Part shown: in pieces, positions 42,510 to 51,038 of the stretch
How positions within the stretch are numbered: the first letter of the stretch is position 1
Layout of the letters: every line of letters begins with the position of its first letter
Assembly (NCBI GenBank): GCA_030765525.1
Contig: JAVCCK010000015.1
Coordinates: forward strand, 1-64,000
DNA: 64,000 nucleotides
Source of the DNA: Candidatus Lernaella stagnicola
GTDB lineage: Bacteria; Lernaellota; Lernaellaia; Lernaellales; Lernaellaceae
Direction of reading: 5' to 3'
Translations under genes and position numbers: made by a program
The notes under the pieces: model-generated
The model's database searches: none
What the model saw: the letters and a program-made list of their open reading frames with translations, nothing else
Told to the model about the DNA's origin: nothing

Positions 42510-43437
42510 CACCAGGACTGGTTCTCCTTTCGTCGCGCGTGACGCCGATGAAAAAGCGCACCGTCGGATCGCCGACGCCCGAGAGCAGGCCGGCACCGAC
42601 GCCCACCGTGAGCGCGGTGAAATTCAGTCGCTGCCAGTACTTGCGGTACGCGACCAGAATTTCCGAGTAATCGAGATCAGGCTCGCCGAAGGGCGTGGCG
42701 ACCTGTGTTCGTGTGGCGGAATCGAGCAACACTTGCTGCGAGCGGCTGACGCGGAACACCGAGCCGAGGTTGAAGGATATCTCGTCGCCGACCGTCAGGT
42801 TGAAGAGTTCCGAATCGCCGGGATTGACGTAGTATTTGTAGCCAAGGTTGGTCGTGACCGTCCACCAGCGGCGGCCGAGGTCGACAATGAGCGCCGGGTG
42901 CAGCGTGACGCCCGCGTCGGAGGCGAAGGAGTTCTCCTGGCCGGAGATGGGCACGCCGACGCGGAACAGCGCGGCGACGCCGAGGCACTTTTGCCGGCGG
43001 TTGAGGATCGTGAATTTGGAATCGAAGCGCAGATCTTCCATCGCGAAGGTTTCGAGCCCCTGGTCCAATTTGAAATCGTCTTCGAATTGCCCGTTGATCT
43101 GCCGGTAGGGGATCAGCGGCGCGGCGAATCCCAAGTTGGCGATGTGGAACAGCCCCACGGAATAGAGGAGTTGGGCGCCGACCTGGTTTTGGACGACGTG
43201 TTGGATTTCGCCGTTATCGCGCAACCGCGCCACCGGGGCGACGGCGTCGTCGGCGTACAGCCCGTAGTGCATGCGCCCCATGCCGAGCGGGGCCGAGCCG
43301 TAGGTCCAGATGATGCCGCTGTCATCCACGACGGGCAGGAAGTAATGGACGTTCTTTTCCAGCAGATTTTGGGCTTGCGCACTTTGGCCGAAAGCCAAAA
43401 CGAGCGCGATGGTCAAAACAAGTCGCCGAGCAGTCAA
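42496..43437 (-). CDS. Candidate outer-membrane beta-barrel protein of the motor operon
   Basis: A 313-aa protein. The TTG at 43437 is the likely start: it follows AGGAG by eight bases and gives a clean signal peptide (TARRLVLTIALVLAFGQSAQAQ). A longer in-frame ATG at 43533 would add 32 unlikely residues. The mature part has alternating hydrophobic strands with Gly/Tyr-rich turns (MHYGLYADDAVAPVARL, LLYSVGLFHIANLGFAAPLIPYRQ, NLGYKYYVNPGDSELFNL, LTVGVGAGLLSGVGDPTVRFFIGVTRD), in the manner of OmpA-type and transporter-type barrels of deltaproteobacteria. The downstream lipoprotein and upstream Cys-rich protein are in the same operon. Confidence 0.72.
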   Translation of the reverse strand: MTARRLVLTIALVLAFGQSAQAQNLLEKNVHYFLPVVDDSGIIWTYGSAPLGMGRMHYGLYADDAVAPVARLRDNGEIQHVVQNQVGAQLLYSVGLFHIANLGFAAPLIPYRQINGQFEDDFKLDQGLETFAMEDLRFDSKFTILNRRQKCLGVAALFRVGVPISGQENSFASDAGVTLHPALIVDLGRRWWTVTTNLGYKYYVNPGDSELFNLTVGDEISFNLGSVFRVSRSQQVLLDSATRTQVATPFGEPDLDYSEILVAYRKYWQRLNFTALTVGVGAGLLSGVGDPTVRFFIGVTRDERRTSPGDVVY

Positions 43438-43501
43438 ACGGCTATCTCCTGAGCGTGCAATTTGTTTGTGGTTCGACAGCGTATCTTCACTTCGGGAACA
43501 G

Positions 43502-46500
43502 TCATCGTAACGACGATCCGCAGCCACCGCCAACTAGATCACCATCACCTTCGTCTTCGTCGCCTTGGTCGTCGTCGTCGGCCGGCTCGCCGGTGTCCGT
43601 GTCGTCGTCGTCGTCATTGAAGCCGCCCGGCGGAGGGGCGGTATCGTCGTCGCCGGCAGCGAAACATTCGTCGGCGGTCTCGTCACAGATTTCATCTTCG
43701 GCGCAAGGGTCGCCTTGAGAGCGGCACTCGTCAAGTTGCTCGTTGCAGGTTTCTTCACCGTTGCAGAACAGGCCGTCGTCAAAGCATGGTTCGCCGGTGT
43801 TGAGGCACTGCAGCGTTTCTTCGTCGCAGAATTCTTCGCCGTTGCAGAAAAGCCCGTCGTTGGGGCAGGGTTCGCCGGTTTGATCACACGCGTCGATTTG
43901 TTCGTTGCAAATCTCGTCGCCGTTGCAGAACAGGCCGTCGTCTTCGCAGGGGTCGCCGATGTGCAGGCAGATATCCTGCTGCTCGTCGCAGGATTCGTCG
44001 CCGTTGCAGAACAGGCTGTCGTCGACGCAGGGCGGTTCACCGCGCGAGCATTGGTCGTCCTGCTCGTCGCACAGTTCCTCGCCGTTACAGAAGACGTTGT
44101 CGTCGGGACACGGATTGCCCGACTGCCGGCATTGTTCGGATGACTCGTCGCACCATTCGACGCCGGAGCAGAACAGGCCGTCGTCGAGGCAGGGGTTGCC
44201 GGAGCGCGTGCATTCGTTAGAGGACTCGTTGCACAGTTCCTGCCCGTTGCAGAACACGCTGTCGTCCGGGCAGGGGTTGCCGGTATGCAGGCAGGTGTCG
44301 TCGGTGTCGTCGCAAACCTCCGCGCCGGTGCAGAACAGACCGTCATCCAGGCAGGGGTTGCCCGTCGTGCCGCAGGACTCGGAGCCCTCGTCGCAAAATT
44401 CATTGCCGTTGCAAAAGAGGTTGTCGTTCGGGCAGGGGTCGCCGGTGTGACCGCAGGAGTCGTCATTTTCGTTGCAAAATTCGGTGCCGTCGCAGAAGAC
44501 GAGATCGTCGGGGCACGGGCTACCGGTCCGGGCGCAGGTTTGGTTCGCCTCGTCGCAATATTCGAGACCGTTACAGAATTGGCCGTCGTCGGTGCAGGGA
44601 TTCCCGGTCTGTTGGCAAGTGTTTTGCACTTCGTTGCAGGATTCGTTGCCGTTGCAGAACACGCCGTCGTCCGGGCACGGGTTGCCGGTGTTGACGCAGG
44701 CGGCGGTGCCCTCGTCGCAAAATTCGTCGCCGTTGCAGAATTGCCCGTCGTCCGTGCAGGGGTTGCCGGAATTGACGCAGACGTCCTGGAACTCGTTGCA
44801 GCTTTCATCGCCGTTACAGAACACGCCGTCGTCGGGGCAGGGGTTGCCGGTTGTGCCGCACTCGTCATCCAGTTCGCTGCAGAACTCCGAGCCGTTGCAG
44901 AATTGCCCGTCGTCGGGACAAGGTGTGCCCGTGTGCGTGCAGACGTCGCTGCCCTCGTCGCATTCCTCGCTGCCGTTACAGAAGAGTTCGTCGTCGGGAC
45001 ACGGATTGCCGGAGCTGGTGCAGATGTCCTGGTTGTCGTCGCAGAATTCGGCGCCGTTGCAGAATAGGTCGTCGTCGGGGCAGGGGTTGCCGCTGTGCAG
45101 GCAGGCGTTTTCGAGTTCGTCGCAACTCTCGTTGCCGTTGCAGAAGAGTCCGTCGTCGGGACAGGGATTGCCGGAACTCGTGCACTCGTCCTTGTCTTCG
45201 TCGCAGAACTCGTTGCCGTCGCAGAACAAGCCGTTGTCGCCGCACGGATTGCCGGAATGATCGCACTGCTCGAGCGTTTCGTTACAGCTTTCAGCGCCGT
45301 TGCAGTACAAGCCGTCGTCGCCGCACGGGTCGCCGGTGTGCTCTTGGCAAAGCGCGTCGAGGCAGGTGTCTTCGCCGTTGCAATACACGTTGTCTTCGCA
45401 GGCGCGGCCGTCGGCGTTGGTCCATTCGTCAAACGCTTGGGAGACGTTGCAGACCTGGCACTGGTTGTCCGGATTGATGCTGCCGTTGGGATAGCATTCG
45501 CCATCGATGAGGCAACCGCCGTTTTCGCAGGTCTGAATTTCCAGGGTAAAGACGTAGCCGTCGAGCCAGACGTCGCTGTCGACGAACACGTAGTAGGTGC
45601 CGTTATCTTCGGCGACAAAGACCACGCGGCTGTGGTTCATATCGTCGTAACTGTCGCTGCACGCCACTTCGGCGTCGGGATCACCGCAGGTGCCCCAACG
45701 AACGTACAGGACTGTGTCGGGCTCGGGGAAGTCGTCGCCATTAAGGTCGATCATGTAACTGGATCCCGCGAAGCCCTCATAGTAGTAGACGATATCCGGA
45801 CCGCCGAACAAACCGCCGCCGCCGCAAGAGCCGCCGTAATCGTTGTCGTCGGAAAGATCGAGCCCGCCGTTGAAAAGCGTCGGGATCGTCGGGATTTCTA
45901 TCGCCGAACCGCAGTCATTTTTCGCCGTGGGCGCGTTGCACGCGGGATCGTCCCCATCCCCCAAGTCGAGCAGACGTTCTTTGTCGGAAGTCAACGTATA
46001 CGAAAGCTCCAGGGGATACGCGGCCCCGGCGTCCTCGACGACCACGTGCACCTCGTTGTCCACCGCGGCGAGGGCGGCGGGCAACTCGCGCCCCTTTGCG
46101 TCGATGGCGACCAGGCCCTGCATCGACAAGATCGGACGGTTGGCAAAGCTGAGTTCCAGGCCCGCCGGTGTTTCGGTTAAACTCGCGCGCGAGGCGTCGT
46201 GCAGCGGCAGAATCACTTCCAGCGGGTCCCACCCGACCGGCGCGTGGCGAATCGTCAAATGGTGTTCGACGCCCGCCTCGTGGGATAGGAAGCGTTCGGT
46301 CAACGCGCCTCGATCGTACACAACGGTGCAAAGCGGAGGCTCGACATCGGCAGGGGCGCAGTGGTAATCAAACACCAGCGGCGTTTCGACCGATTGCAGA
46401 TCGTCGCCGCGACCCAGATACTGGGTCACAATGGAAAAGCCCCAGTTTTCGCAAGGGCCGGTACCTTGATAGGTAACGCGGTTTTTGGCGAACAGGTTGA

Positions 46501-46708
46501 GCCAAAACGCGGCCTGATTGTTGACGAGGACGCCCTGCGTGATTTTCTTAGCGGTAGTAACGGGGTTTTCGGACGCGATGGCGTCGGTATCAGGTTCGGC
46601 TGCGGCGGGGTGAATAAAATCGCCGGCGAAGTAAGGACCGAGGATGGTCAGGAGGGCAAGGGCCGGCAGCAAAATCGTAAACGCAAAGGTTCCGACGGAT
46701 TTTGTCAT
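43502..46708 (-). CDS. Large secreted Cys-rich repeat protein with acidic C-terminal tail ending GGGCGSSLR
   Basis: A 1,068-aa protein, first gene of the motor operon. Signal peptide about 1-37 (ends AAA). Residues about 50-270 form an unassigned beta-rich domain. Residues about 275-425 resemble a pre-peptidase C-terminal (PPC-like) domain (NDCGSAIEIPTIP...YYYEGFAGSSYMIDL). A Cys-rich region about 425-438 is followed by 21 tandem repeats of 27 residues (439-1005). The tail (about 1022-1068) is Asp-rich and ends GGGCGSSLR. Repeats of this Cys pattern occur in deltaproteobacterial surface proteins. A role as an extracellular fibre or adhesin at the outer end of the machine is inferred. Confidence 0.88.
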   Translation of the reverse strand: MTKSVGTFAFTILLPALALLTILGPYFAGDFIHPAAAEPDTDAIASENPVTTAKKITQGVLVNNQAAFWLNLFAKNRVTYQGTGPCENWGFSIVTQYLGRGDDLQSVETPLVFDYHCAPADVEPPLCTVVYDRGALTERFLSHEAGVEHHLTIRHAPVGWDPLEVILPLHDASRASLTETPAGLELSFANRPILSMQGLVAIDAKGRELPAALAAVDNEVHVVVEDAGAAYPLELSYTLTSDKERLLDLGDGDDPACNAPTAKNDCGSAIEIPTIPTLFNGGLDLSDDNDYGGSCGGGGLFGGPDIVYYYEGFAGSSYMIDLNGDDFPEPDTVLYVRWGTCGDPDAEVACSDSYDDMNHSRVVFVAEDNGTYYVFVDSDVWLDGYVFTLEIQTCENGGCLIDGECYPNGSINPDNQCQVCNVSQAFDEWTNADGRACEDNVYCNGEDTCLDALCQEHTGDPCGDDGLYCNGAESCNETLEQCDHSGNPCGDNGLFCDGNEFCDEDKDECTSSGNPCPDDGLFCNGNESCDELENACLHSGNPCPDDDLFCNGAEFCDDNQDICTSSGNPCPDDELFCNGSEECDEGSDVCTHTGTPCPDDGQFCNGSEFCSELDDECGTTGNPCPDDGVFCNGDESCNEFQDVCVNSGNPCTDDGQFCNGDEFCDEGTAACVNTGNPCPDDGVFCNGNESCNEVQNTCQQTGNPCTDDGQFCNGLEYCDEANQTCARTGSPCPDDLVFCDGTEFCNENDDSCGHTGDPCPNDNLFCNGNEFCDEGSESCGTTGNPCLDDGLFCTGAEVCDDTDDTCLHTGNPCPDDSVFCNGQELCNESSNECTRSGNPCLDDGLFCSGVEWCDESSEQCRQSGNPCPDDNVFCNGEELCDEQDDQCSRGEPPCVDDSLFCNGDESCDEQQDICLHIGDPCEDDGLFCNGDEICNEQIDACDQTGEPCPNDGLFCNGEEFCDEETLQCLNTGEPCFDDGLFCNGEETCNEQLDECRSQGDPCAEDEICDETADECFAAGDDDTAPPPGGFNDDDDDTDTGEPADDDDQGDEDEGDGDLVGGGCGSSLR
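43694..45394 (-). repeat. Twenty-one tandem 81-bp repeats encoding 27-residue Cys-rich units
   Basis: Each unit follows the consensus G-L-F-C-N-G-x-E-x-C-D-E-x5-C-x3-G-N-P-C-P-D-D: four Cys at positions 4, 10, 17 and 24, with acidic residues between. All 21 have the same length, 1,701 bp in all, followed by a half unit (EICDETADEC). Third-codon positions and the x residues vary, so the array is old but kept in register. The four Cys probably form two disulphides per unit, making a stiff, acidic, possibly Ca-binding rod. Confidence 0.95.
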
Positions 46709-46936
46709 GGCTTTTGCTCGATCGGGTAACGTGGTACCGCTTTTTCGTCGTGCGATGAAATGGTGGCAGATTCGATCCCCAAACCCGAAAAACCGTGGTC
46801 ATTCGCACGACTTGGTTATCAGACGGCGCACTATACCATTTGGGTGGTGAACACGCAATTCCCGCGCGCATGCCAAGCGGCTGGGAGTGGTCGCGTCGGG
46901 CCGGTTGGAGCTTTGCTTTCCGAAGCTAATGAGCGC

Positions 46937-46981
46937 TTGCATGTAAATAATGTTTTATGCGATATAGTGCATTATTATTCA
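46937..46981 (+). promoter_or_regulatory. Possible ARG boxes and promoter upstream of argR
   Basis: TGCATTATTATTCA (46968-46981) differs by one base from the ARG box half-sites TGAAT-N4-ATTCA. A second, weaker copy, TGCATGTAAATAAT, is at 46938-46951. A -10-like TATAGT (46963-46968) adjoins the first. Such paired boxes at the argR promoter are typical of autoregulation by the arginine repressor. A -35 at the standard spacing was not found. Confidence 0.55.
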
Positions 46982-46994
46982 AAAGGGGAAATCG

Positions 46995-47450
46995 ATGAGC
47001 GATACGGAGAAACGACGTCGCGTGATCCGCGAATTGGTAACACGCCACCGCGTTACGACCCAAATCCAGCTTGTGGAAATGTTGGCCGAGCGGGGTGTGA
47101 ATTCCACGCAGGCTTCGGTTTCGCGCGATATTCACGCGCTGGGCTTGATCAAGGTCCAAGGGGCTTATGCGCCGCCGGCCAAAGCGGTCGGCCGTGTGGA
47201 CCTGGCTCGCGGCCTAGGCGGTCGTGTCCACGAAGTGCGGCGCGCCGGCGACAACCTGTTGGTGTTGCGCACCGATCCCGGTGAGGCGGCCATCGTGGCG
47301 CTGACCCTCGACGGGGCGCAACTATCAGTCGTTGCCGGGACGATCGCCGGTGATGACACGATCATGGTCGCTTGCGACGGCAAAGCGGCGCAGCGGGAAA
47401 TTTTGACTATCCTCGGCAAGCATCTGCCGGATGTTGTGTTGCCGGGTTGA
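46995..47450 (+). CDS. argR: Arginine repressor ArgR
   Basis: A 151-aa transcription factor. N-terminal winged helix: IRELVTRHRVTTQIQLVEML, with the recognition part STQASVSRDIHALGLIK. C-terminal hexamer core with the arginine-binding GTIAGDDTIMVAC, whose Asp pair contacts arginine. With arginine bound, ArgR represses arginine synthesis genes. Here it heads an operon with argG and argH (11 and 1 bases between genes), so repressor and two last steps of the pathway are made together. AGGGG precedes the ATG. Confidence 0.96.
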   Translation: MSDTEKRRRVIRELVTRHRVTTQIQLVEMLAERGVNSTQASVSRDIHALGLIKVQGAYAPPAKAVGRVDLARGLGGRVHEVRRAGDNLLVLRTDPGEAAIVALTLDGAQLSVVAGTIAGDDTIMVACDGKAAQREILTILGKHLPDVVLPG

Positions 47451-47461
47451 AGGAGCACTGA

Positions 47462-48733
47462 ATGTCGCACGACGAAATCAAAACGATTGTGCTCGCCTAC
47501 TCCGGCGGGCTGGATACATCCATCATCATTCCGTGGCTGAAAGAGAACTACGGGTGTCGCGTCATCGCCTACGCCGGGGACGTGGGGCAAGGTGAAGGCG
47601 AACTGGCGGGTCTGGAAGAGCGCGCTTTGGAAACGGGGGCCGACAAGGCCATCGTCGAGGATCTGCGGGAAGAGTTCTGCTCTGAATATATATTCCCGAT
47701 GATGCAGGCCGGGGCGATCTACGAGCGACGCTACCTGCTGGGAACGAGCATTGCGCGGCCGGTCATCGCCAAGCACCTGATGGAGGTGGCCGAAGCCGAA
47801 GGCGCGGATGCGGTAGCGCACGGCTGTACGGGCAAAGGAAACGACCAAGTGCGCTTTGAACTCACGTTTAAAGCGTTCAATCCGAAGATCCCCGTCATCG
47901 CGCCGTGGCGTTTTTGGGATATCCGTTCGCGCGAAGACGCCATCAACTACGCCAAGGAACGCGGCATCGCGTTGGTCAACATCGACGAAAAGAAGATCTA
48001 CAGCCACGACCGCAACCTCTGGCACTTGTCCAGTGAGGGCGGCGAGTTGGAAGACCCGTGGGAAAGCGCGCCGGACAGCGTGTTCGAGATTACCGACGAC
48101 CTACGACAGGCGCCGGACAAGGGCGAGGAAATCATCATTGGATTCGTCAGCGGCGTGCCCGTGAGTGTTAATGGTGAAGAGATGTCGGCCGCCACGCTGA
48201 TCACGCGGCTGAACGACCTGGGCCGGGTGCACGGGGTCGGCCGGGTGGATATTGTCGAGAATCGCCTTGTGGGCATGAAGTCGCGGGGCGTGTACGAGAC
48301 GCCGGGCGGGACGATCTTGTATGTCGGACACCATGAAATCGAAAGCCTGGTGCTCGACGCGGACACGATGCATTTCAAAAACCAACTCGCGCCGAAATAT
48401 GCCGAACTGATCTACAACGGTCTTTACTTTACGCCGCTGCGCGAAGCCTTGGACGCCTTCGTGCGGGAGACGCAACACAACGTCACCGGCGAAGTAAGGT
48501 TGTTGCTGTACAAAGGTAACGTCATGGTGCGCGGGCGCCGTTCGCCCTATTCGCTGTACCGGGAGGATTTCGCCACCTTCGGTCAGGACGATGTTTACGA
48601 CCAAAGCGACGCGGAAGGTTTCATCAACCTCTACGGCCTGCCGATCAAAGTCCGGACCTTGATCGAGATGGAGGGCGGCGAGGCGATGGCGGGATACAAA
48701 GCGCCGAACTATTCCAAGTTCAAAAGGGATTGA
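47462..48733 (+). CDS. argG: Argininosuccinate synthase ArgG
   Basis: A 423-aa enzyme joining citrulline and aspartate with ATP. The N-terminal PP-loop is [34 protein letters not shown] and the closing region with [32 protein letters not shown] are family-typical. Length matches the family (about 400-420). AAGGAG precedes the ATG. It is downstream of argR and one base before argH. Confidence 0.97.
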   Translation: MSHDEIKTIVLAYSGGLDTSIIIPWLKENYGCRVIAYAGDVGQGEGELAGLEERALETGADKAIVEDLREEFCSEYIFPMMQAGAIYERRYLLGTSIARPVIAKHLMEVAEAEGADAVAHGCTGKGNDQVRFELTFKAFNPKIPVIAPWRFWDIRSREDAINYAKERGIALVNIDEKKIYSHDRNLWHLSSEGGELEDPWESAPDSVFEITDDLRQAPDKGEEIIIGFVSGVPVSVNGEEMSAATLITRLNDLGRVHGVGRVDIVENRLVGMKSRGVYETPGGTILYVGHHEIESLVLDADTMHFKNQLAPKYAELIYNGLYFTPLREALDAFVRETQHNVTGEVRLLLYKGNVMVRGRRSPYSLYREDFATFGQDDVYDQSDAEGFINLYGLPIKVRTLIEMEGGEAMAGYKAPNYSKFKRD

Positions 48734-48734
48734 T

Positions 48735-50120
48735 ATGACGCTCTATCGCGGGCGGATCGACGCCGACACCAGTGGATTGATGGACGCCATCAACCGGTCG
48801 CTGCCGGTCGATATCCGCTTGCTGCCCTATGATGTTTTGACCAACCGCGCCTGGACGCGGGGGTTGGCTCGGCTGGAGATACTCAGCGCCGCCGAAGAGC
48901 GGGAGATCCTGGCGGCGCTGGACGAAATTGCGGGGATGACCTTCTCGACCATGCCGGCGGACGAGGACGTGCACACTCTCGTCGAGCGCCTGGTGACGGA
49001 AAAGGTCGGCGCGGCGGGCGGAAAAATCCACACCGGCCGCAGCCGCAACGATCAGGTGGCGTGCGACCTGCGTCTGTATCTTTGTGACGCGCTGACCTCG
49101 CTTTTGGATGCCGTGTGCGAACTGGCCGCGTGGCTGGCCGACGCCGCGGAGAGTCACGTGGACACGCTGCTGCCCGGCATGACTCACATGCAACCGGCGC
49201 AACCGATTTCGCTGGGGCATTTTCTGATGTCGTTGGCGTTTGCGCTGATGCGCGACGCCCGGCGCCTGCGCGATGCGTTCGACCGAACGAATCATTGCCC
49301 ACTTGGCGCGGGGGCGCTGGCGGGGTCGGGCTTTGCCGTGGATCGTGAACGCCTGGCGAAGGAGCTAGGCTTCGAGGGCGTGTGTGAGAACGCGATGGAC
49401 GCGGTCAGCGATCGGGATTTTGCTCAGGAAGCGGCCGCGGCCGCAGCGGTGTTGACCGGTCACCTGTCACGTTACGCGGAGCAGTTTGTCTTGTGGGCCG
49501 GGCCCGCTTTCGGATACCTACGCTTTGCCGACGCGTGGTCCACCGGCTCATCGATGATGCCGCAGAAGCGAAACCCCGACGCCATGGAATTGGTGCGCGG
49601 CAAGGCGGCTCGTGGCATCGGGCACGCGATGACGCTGCTTTCGCTTACCAAGGGAGTGCCGCTTTCCTACGCGAAGGACCTGCAGGAGGACAAGGCGGCG
49701 TTGTTTGACGCCATGGATACGGCGCTGCTTTGCGTGGCGGTCTTTCATCAGGCGTCGGCATCGGCGACCTTCGATAAAGACCGCATGCGCGCGGCGCTGA
49801 GCGCCGACTTGCTGGCCACCGATCTGGCTGACGCGTTGACGATGACGGGCGTGCCTTTTCGCCTCACGCACGAGCGGGTGGCGCGGGTCGTCTCCGAGTT
49901 GGAGGCGGCGGGGCGGGAGCTTGATTCACTTTCCGAAAAAGAGATAGCCGCTGCGTTTCCCGAATTCGGCGGGAAAGCCGTGCCGCTTTCCTATGATGAG
50001 GCTGTAGCGCGGCGGACGGTGCGCGGCGGCACGGCACCCGCTGCCGTGCGGGAACAAATCGCACGCTTGCGCGAAGCCCTATCGGATATCTCGGTGCCTC
50101 CGCGACGACGCGCGGACTAA
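48735..50120 (+). CDS. argH: Argininosuccinate lyase ArgH
   Basis: A 461-aa enzyme splitting argininosuccinate into arginine and fumarate, last step of arginine synthesis. Family motifs: AGGKIHTGRSRNDQVACDLRLYL, LPGMTHMQPAQPISLGHFL, and the signature GSSMMPQKRNPDAMELVRGKA, where Ser of GSSMMPQKRNPD is catalytic. Its gene starts one base after the argG stop and its stop overlaps by four bases that of the convergent DUF169 gene. Confidence 0.97.
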   Translation: MTLYRGRIDADTSGLMDAINRSLPVDIRLLPYDVLTNRAWTRGLARLEILSAAEEREILAALDEIAGMTFSTMPADEDVHTLVERLVTEKVGAAGGKIHTGRSRNDQVACDLRLYLCDALTSLLDAVCELAAWLADAAESHVDTLLPGMTHMQPAQPISLGHFLMSLAFALMRDARRLRDAFDRTNHCPLGAGALAGSGFAVDRERLAKELGFEGVCENAMDAVSDRDFAQEAAAAAAVLTGHLSRYAEQFVLWAGPAFGYLRFADAWSTGSSMMPQKRNPDAMELVRGKAARGIGHAMTLLSLTKGVPLSYAKDLQEDKAALFDAMDTALLCVAVFHQASASATFDKDRMRAALSADLLATDLADALTMTGVPFRLTHERVARVVSELEAAGRELDSLSEKEIAAAFPEFGGKAVPLSYDEAVARRTVRGGTAPAAVREQIARLREALSDISVPPRRRAD

Positions 50121-50869
50121 GGTTGCAGTAGCCGTTCGCGCATTTTGCCCCACGATTCGGTGATCAGGAACGACTCATCCATATTGGCAACCATGCGCTC
50201 GAATTTCGCCATTGGAATGGCAAAGGTCATCACGTTTGGCGCCACGTAAGGGCGGGCGGACACGTCCAGCAGGCCGACGACGGCGCGCGGAACCGGTTTG
50301 TCCACCTCGGCCAGGGGATGGCTGATGATGGAACTGCACCCGGAACTGAAGGGGATGATCACCGGGTCCGAAATGGTTTCATCAAATTGCGCGAGCGTGA
50401 ACAGACCGGAAAGAACGTCCGGCGCGGCGAAAAAGACGACGGCTCGAGGCTCGTCGGCGTCGGCCAGTTGGTCCCACCGCTTGAAGACGAGGTATTTGCC
50501 GGCAGCGGGTTGCCGGGGTTGGCCCTTCATGATTTCTTCGACGATTTCCGGGGACTTTTTGTAGCGTTCGCCCTCCAGTTTGCCGGGAATGCCGTACGAA
50601 AGAAAATAGGGGAACTGTGGTGCCAGTTCGTCGGAGAATCCGGCGTAGTACTTGCCGCCGCGGCAGCCAATGGAGTCGAGGTTAACGGCGGTCGGTCGGC
50701 CTTTGCGAACGCGGGCGAGGTCGGCGATCAGGCAACGCCAGCCTTCGACCGGTTTGGCAATGATCTCCGGGTCGGGATTGTCACTGTAGAAGTAGGCGAT
50801 CGGCAGTTCGCTTTGCGGAAAGTATTTTTCCCATTGAGCGAGAAAGTGCTGTTGAAAATCGGCGTTCAT
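50117..50869 (-). CDS. DUF169 family protein
   Basis: A 250-aa protein of the uncharacterised DUF169 (COG2043) group. The start at 50869 follows AAGAAGGA. Hallmarks: LPIAYFYSDNPDP, EGWRCLIADLARVRKGRPTA, the conserved SIGCRGGKYYAGF, and FSSGCSSIISHPLAE. The conserved Cys suggest metal or cluster binding, but no function is established for the family. It is convergent with argH and divergent from the arylsulfotransferase lipoprotein. Confidence 0.85.
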   Translation of the reverse strand: MNADFQQHFLAQWEKYFPQSELPIAYFYSDNPDPEIIAKPVEGWRCLIADLARVRKGRPTAVNLDSIGCRGGKYYAGFSDELAPQFPYFLSYGIPGKLEGERYKKSPEIVEEIMKGQPRQPAAGKYLVFKRWDQLADADEPRAVVFFAAPDVLSGLFTLAQFDETISDPVIIPFSSGCSSIISHPLAEVDKPVPRAVVGLLDVSARPYVAPNVMTFAIPMAKFERMVANMDESFLITESWGKMRERLLQP

Positions 50870-51038
50870 CGTTGGTTCCTTCTTCTTGTTGTGCCTGTTG
50901 GTTCGGCAGGGAATATAGATAGCCGAAACAGCGATTGTTGGAAAGCTGGGCAAGGACCGCGAGGCGCGTCGCCTTGCATGCGGCGGCGGCATTTGGTAAT
51001 TCACACTCCAGGGATGTAGTTATTTATATTGGAGAGAA

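Noticed and set aside
43694-45394. Regular direct repeats that might be read as a CRISPR array
   Set aside because: The 81-bp units are all coding, translate to a constant Cys pattern in one frame, and have no repeat-spacer alternation.
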